Part shown: in pieces, positions 12,128-15,886 of the stretch | How the letters are laid out: the number at the start of each line of letters is the position of its first letter | Numbering within the stretch: the first letter of the stretch is position 1 | Position numbers and translations under genes: made by a program | The notes under the pieces: model-generated | Databases searched by the model: none | What the model saw: the letters and a program-made list of their open reading frames with translations, nothing else | What the model was told of the DNA's origin: nothing | NCBI GenBank assembly: GCA_934654475.1 | Contig: CAKUFZ010000034.1 | Coordinates: 1 to 15,886 of the forward strand | Length of the DNA stretch: 15,886 bases | Direction of reading: 5' to 3' | From: an uncultured Coriobacteriales bacterium | GTDB lineage: Bacteria; Actinomycetota; Coriobacteriia; Coriobacteriales; UMGS124

Positions 12128-14896
12128 TTGAACGATACACAAGCCGAGAACACCGCCCCCAAGCAGGACGATACAGCCCATGGCAGGCCTTCCAGGCGCG
12201 GGGCTTTCGACCCGCGTGAGCTTTGGCGCCTCAACGAGCTTGAGCGAATCGTCGAGGATGCCTGGAACGCCGCCGCCTCTATGGACGCGACAGCCGACGA
12301 TGCGCTGCCGCCTGCAGACCTCGACCTGTGGCTCGCCCCTCAGGAACGTGAATACTTGGAACTCGAGGCGCGGTTCGTAGCCGTATTGGAGTCGAACCCC
12401 GCCTTCGAGGAGCTCTCGGGCTACGCATGGCACAGGACGCGCGGGGACGAATCCGACGATTTCGCAGGTCGGTTTGCCCATCCGGGTAAAGACCCGGTGC
12501 TCGCGTCCTGGCTTGCCGAACGATCCGGCACGGCTCAGCGCCTGGCCCGCTCGACAATCGAGAAGGACTACCAGCGCACGCACGACTGCGAGCGGCACTG
12601 GCTGCGCGACCTCAAAACGTCCGACGCCTACAAAACCCTCCTTGCAGAGACTCTCTCGTCTTGGCAGCAGGCAACAAGCGACGACGGCATTCCTGCGGGA
12701 ATTCTGCAAGCTTATCGCAACGAGAAGGCTCAGCGCACCGGCGCCAGAATCGAAGACCTGCTTCGATCCGTGCGAGACGCGCGTCAGGCGCGCACAAAGC
12801 TTCTCCTGCACAAAAGCCTCGTCGAGCAGTATCCGCCGAGCTGCGACATGTTCGCCTTGCTCGGCGGTGAGCAGGCGTATTGCGACCGGCTCGTAAGCGA
12901 GCTTGCCCGCAAGGCTGCCGACGACGAGTTCCAGCTTTGCGCATACGGCAAGCATGGCTTCATGAGGATGTCCGACACCAACCTCGAAGTCGCCGCGCGC
13001 GTCATTGGTGACAACGGCGCCTGGCGTCGGTCCCTTGCCCGCACGCTGGGTGCCAAGACCCAAAAGAAGAACCAGGAACAGGACCTTTCGGAGCGCGTGT
13101 ATTGCGACCTGCTGAAGGCCGACCGCGAGCTTAACCGGCTTGGGTCGTCGCTCATCGGCTCCGATGTTCACGACTACGTGACGAACCAGCTTCTCGCATA
13201 TCGGATGCCTTCCTTCGAGGCCGCGCTGTGCCGCTCTTTTGACACGGACGCCTATATCGATGCGCTGTGCGCGTCCGCCAATCCGGAACTGCGCGCACTG
13301 GGCGTGGACCTGGCCGCCGGCAGAGAGGGAGAGCGGGCGCTTCAGGCCGCTTTGCGGCGCGCGTATGCCGAAGCGGCGGTATCTGCAAAAGCAGATCCCT
13401 ACCTGGGATATCCCTCGCATCGCACGCATCCGCGCAAGATCATCATTCACGTTGGCCCCACGAACGCCGGCAAGACCCACGACGCGCTCGCGGCGTTTAG
13501 GGAGGCCGAGTGCGCCCTCTACCTCGGCCCGCTGCGCCTTCTTGCCGCAGAGGTGGCCGACACGTCGAACGAAAACGGCTGCCCCTGCTCGCTCGTGACC
13601 GGAGAGGAGCGCCGCCTTGTGGAGGGGGCCCAGCACGTCGCCTCCACCGTCGAGATGTTCGACCCCCAGGGCATGTGGGACGTGGCCGTGATCGACGAGG
13701 CGCAGATGCTGGGCGACCCCAACCGCGGCGGAGCCTGGAGCCGCGCACTTATCGGCGTCGATGCCGATGAGCTGCACATATGCTGTGCGCCGGAGGGCCT
13801 CGACATCGTACGGCGCGTCTTGGACGGATGCCGCGAGCGCTTTGGCGACACCTACCGCGTGCAGCGCCACGAGCGCCTGAACCCGCTGCTACCGTTTCCC
13901 CAGCTTGTGCGCTTCCCCGAAGACGTGCAGCCGGGCGACGCCTGCATCGCCTTCTCAAAACGCGACGTCCATGCCGCGGCGGCGGAGCTCCACAACGCGG
14001 GCCGCACCTGCTGCGTGGTGTACGGGGCGCTCCCCCACGCCGTGCGCCAGGCCGAGGCACGGCGCTTCCGCGAAGGCGACGCCGAGGTGGTGGTGGCGAC
14101 CGACGCCATCGGCATGGGGCTCAACCTGCCCGTGAAGCGCGTGGTGTTCCTGCAGCACGACAAGTTCAACGGGCGCGAGCGCGCGATGCTGACCCCCGGC
14201 GAGGTCAAGCAGATCGCCGGGCGCGCGGGGCGCTATGGCTACACCGAGGCCGGCGAAGCGGCCTCTGCCATAGACCCCGCGTTTGTGGCGGATGCCCTGG
14301 CTGCGAAGGTGCGCTCCGTCCGCAGCGCGACGCTCGCGTTTCCCCGAACCCTCCTGGACATCGACGCGCCCGTCTCCGCGCTCTTTGACGCCTGGTCAAA
14401 CGCGAAGGCGCCGGCGCCCTTCCGCTGCGCGGACTACTCGGAGGAGGCCATGCTCGCCGAGAGGGCGGAGAAGATCGCGACCGACGCAAAGACGGTGTAT
14501 GCCTTCGCGACGCTGCCCTTCAAGTCGGGCAACGCGTGCGCGCTCGACCTGTGGGAGGCAATACTGCGCGCCCATGTGGCAAAAGGCCCGCTGCCCGACT
14601 TCGACAAGGGCTGGAGCCGAGACGACCTCGAGTCCATGCAGACGGTCTACGACAGGCTCGACCTGGTAGGCGCCTATCTGTTGGGCCCGGGGGACGGGCA
14701 CCCCACCGCCTCGCTCGTAAGCGTCGACGACGTGGCCCTTCTGCGCGACGAGGTCTCGGCCGACATCTCGTCGTTCCTTGCGCGGCAGAGCTACGAGGGA
14801 CGCCGTTGTTCGTCGTGCGGACGACCTCTCCCCTGGGGACACCGCTTCGGCATATGCGAGCGGTGCTTTCGCCGCCAGTCGCGCAGGAGGTTTTAG
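12128..14896 (+). CDS. SUV3-like ATP-dependent (RNA) helicase with C-terminal zinc ribbon
   Basis: The 922-residue protein has an unassigned helical N-terminal region (about 1-430) and then a superfamily 2 helicase core strikingly like mitochondrial SUV3: Walker A GPTNAGKT (443-450), YLGPLRLLAAEVAD, LVTGEERR, VEMFD, motif II DEAQM (523-527) with DPNRGGAWSRALIG, then FSKRDVH, VVYGALP, ATDAIGMGLNLP and motif VI QIAGRAGR (695-702). A SUV3-type C-terminal helical region follows, then CSSC-x12-CERC (894-913), a probable zinc ribbon with a basic tail. SUV3 unwinds RNA for a degradosome; a role in RNA turnover here is inference. No ATG fits the N-terminus: TTG 12128 with AAGGAG (12112-12117) ten bases upstream is the best start, although the frame is open from GTG 12002 through the 23-bp repeats. 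Confidence 0.85.
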   Translation: MNDTQAENTAPKQDDTAHGRPSRRGAFDPRELWRLNELERIVEDAWNAAASMDATADDALPPADLDLWLAPQEREYLELEARFVAVLESNPAFEELSGYAWHRTRGDESDDFAGRFAHPGKDPVLASWLAERSGTAQRLARSTIEKDYQRTHDCERHWLRDLKTSDAYKTLLAETLSSWQQATSDDGIPAGILQAYRNEKAQRTGARIEDLLRSVRDARQARTKLLLHKSLVEQYPPSCDMFALLGGEQAYCDRLVSELARKAADDEFQLCAYGKHGFMRMSDTNLEVAARVIGDNGAWRRSLARTLGAKTQKKNQEQDLSERVYCDLLKADRELNRLGSSLIGSDVHDYVTNQLLAYRMPSFEAALCRSFDTDAYIDALCASANPELRALGVDLAAGREGERALQAALRRAYAEAAVSAKADPYLGYPSHRTHPRKIIIHVGPTNAGKTHDALAAFREAECALYLGPLRLLAAEVADTSNENGCPCSLVTGEERRLVEGAQHVASTVEMFDPQGMWDVAVIDEAQMLGDPNRGGAWSRALIGVDADELHICCAPEGLDIVRRVLDGCRERFGDTYRVQRHERLNPLLPFPQLVRFPEDVQPGDACIAFSKRDVHAAAAELHNAGRTCCVVYGALPHAVRQAEARRFREGDAEVVVATDAIGMGLNLPVKRVVFLQHDKFNGRERAMLTPGEVKQIAGRAGRYGYTEAGEAASAIDPAFVADALAAKVRSVRSATLAFPRTLLDIDAPVSALFDAWSNAKAPAPFRCADYSEEAMLAERAEKIATDAKTVYAFATLPFKSGNACALDLWEAILRAHVAKGPLPDFDKGWSRDDLESMQTVYDRLDLVGAYLLGPGDGHPTASLVSVDDVALLRDEVSADISSFLARQSYEGRRCSSCGRPLPWGHRFGICERCFRRQSRRRF

Positions 14897-14936
14897 AGGC
14901 GCGGGTTTGGCGAGGCCGTGCGTTGGCCGAATCGCA

Positions 14937-14972
14937 GGCCCAGGCGGACTGGGCGCTGAAGCCGCCTGGGCC
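14937..14972. terminator. Convergent-gene hairpin between helicase and FMN-binding genes
   Basis: GGCCCAGGCGG (14937-14947) pairs with CCGCCTGGGCC (14962-14972) around a 14-base loop. It lies between the two convergent stop codons (14896 and 14993) and may serve both strands. There is no U tract on either side. Confidence 0.5.
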
Positions 14973-14992
14973 CACATGACGTGCGCGAATGT

Positions 14993-15886
14993 CTAGGCCA
15001 AAGCCTGCTTGAGGCAGCTGTTGACAGCCGTGAGGATGGCCTTGGAGGTGACGGTGGCGCCGGAGACGGCGTCGACGCCCTCGATGCCGTTGACAGCCAC
15101 GATGGCCTCGGGCAGCTGCTCGATGGCCTTGGAGCCGATGCCCTGGGTCTCGGAGTTGTCGCCGACCTCGACGGAGAAAATCTTGCCGTATCTGACAATC
15201 ACTGTGACGGGCACCTTGCCGCCGATGCCCTTACCCTCGGCGGTGTACTCGCCGTCGGTGTAGGTGGCGTCGGCCTCAGCTGCGGGAGCGGCCTTATCAG
15301 CGGCAGCGCCGCCCTTGGCCTGCTCGAGGGCCTCGTCGACTGCCGTGAGGATGGCCTTGGAGGTGACGGTGGCGCCGGAGACGGCGTCGACGCCCCCGGT
15401 GCCGTTGGCCTCGACGATGGCGTCGGGCAGCTGCTCGATGGCCTTGGAGCCGATGCCCTGGGTCTCGGAGTTGTCGCCGACGGTCACGGTGGCGACCTTG
15501 CCGCCCTTGACAGTGACGGTCACAGGGACGTCGCTGCCGATGCCCTTGCCCTCGGCGGTGTACTCGCCGTCGGCGTAGGCGGTCTCAGCGGCGGGAGCGG
15601 TCTCCTCGGCCTTGGTGTCGGCCTTGGCGTCCTCGGCGGGAGCGGCCTCGTCGGACCGCTCGGCAGCCTCGGCGCTGCCCTTGGCCTGCTCGAGGCAGTC
15701 CTCGACGGCCGTGAGGATGGCCTTGGAGGTGACGGTGGCGCCGGAGACGGCGTCGACGCCCCCGGTGCCGTTGGCCCCGACAATCTTGGCGGGCAACTGC
15801 TCGATGGCCTTGGAGCCGATGCCCTGGGTCTCGGAGTTGTCGCCGACCTCGACGGCGGTGATTCTGCCGTTCTCGATGGCTACCGT
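14993..15886 (-). CDS. Tandem FMN-binding domain protein (5' end beyond the window)
   Basis: The 297 C-terminal residues present comprise three FMN_bind-type repeats (PF04205-like), the first cut by the window edge. Each has VGDNSETQGIGSKAIEQLP and a GVDAVSGATVTSKAILTA motif, whose threonine in SGAT is the usual site of covalent FMN attachment by ApbE. Repeats two and three each begin with DGEYTAEGKGIG. They are joined by Ala/Glu/Lys/Asp-rich linkers of about 35 and 15 residues. The ending after the last repeat (SCLKQALA) is short, with no anchor. Known relatives with covalent flavins act outside the membrane in electron transfer (RnfG/NqrC, PplA in extracellular electron transfer). A signal sequence, if any, would be off the window to the right. 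The frame stays open to base 15886; the first internal ATG at 15796 is not the start. Confidence 0.9.
   Translation of the reverse strand, partial: TVAIENGRITAVEVGDNSETQGIGSKAIEQLPAKIVGANGTGGVDAVSGATVTSKAILTAVEDCLEQAKGSAEAAERSDEAAPAEDAKADTKAEETAPAAETAYADGEYTAEGKGIGSDVPVTVTVKGGKVATVTVGDNSETQGIGSKAIEQLPDAIVEANGTGGVDAVSGATVTSKAILTAVDEALEQAKGGAAADKAAPAAEADATYTDGEYTAEGKGIGGKVPVTVIVRYGKIFSVEVGDNSETQGIGSKAIEQLPEAIVAVNGIEGVDAVSGATVTSKAILTAVNSCLKQALA

Noticed and set aside
11873..13870. 665-codon open frame on the - strand opposite the helicase gene
   Set aside because: Low-information antisense frame that also runs through the 23-bp repeats, while the + strand encodes complete helicase motifs.

Overview
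The window is high-GC bacterial DNA and reads like a Coriobacteriia genome, most likely the Eggerthellaceae/Slackia group. The reasons are high-GC coding with AGGAGG-type ribosome binding sites, a TorD/DmsA/DmsB-type molybdoenzyme operon, a tandem covalent-flavin (FMN-binding) protein, an aldo/keto reductase fused to ferredoxin clusters, and remnants of insertion sequences. The taxonomic call is inference; no rRNA or tRNA gene was seen.

Left part (1-4240). This is gene-poor and rich in repeats and decay. From left to right it holds a GC-rich stretch with no recognisable gene, a frameshifted C-terminal remnant of a YrdC/Sua5 (TsaC-type) gene, a small membrane protein of the TIGR03987/HsmA type (- strand), an array of CTGAAC half-sites, a YdjM-type membrane metal-dependent hydrolase (- strand), a divergent spacer with a 66-bp-period direct repeat and an orphan hairpin, and a DIP1984-family gene (+). 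Next come a 214-bp segment bounded by a perfect 17-bp inverted repeat and a mirror-image array of about 41-bp repeats, which ends at a broken IS3-type transposase fragment.

Middle part (4500-7545). A two-gene + strand operon encodes an aldo/keto reductase with two C-terminal [4Fe-4S] motifs and a radical SAM protein that carries an in-frame Gly/Ala/Pro-rich tandem-repeat insertion. It converges on the - strand molybdoenzyme operon, and a strong hairpin lies between them.

Molybdoenzyme operon (11853-7493, - strand). The order is a TorD-family chaperone, a Tat-exported DMSO-reductase-family catalytic subunit, and a four-cluster ferredoxin subunit. The chaperone would assist cofactor insertion before Tat export, and the ferredoxin subunit would pass electrons to the Mo-bisPGD site. 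No membrane anchor subunit is encoded in the operon.

Right part (11975-15886). Four exact-period 23-bp repeats sit just upstream of a large + strand helicase whose core closely resembles the mitochondrial SUV3 RNA helicase and which ends in a zinc ribbon. A convergent - strand gene with at least three near-identical FMN-binding domains runs off the right edge.

The best leads for unexplained biology are three unrelated short-repeat arrays (CTGAAC sites, mirror 41-mers, 23-mers), the radical SAM protein with its repeat insertion, and the bacterial SUV3-like helicase. No complete multi-gene system that I could call new was proven from sequence alone.
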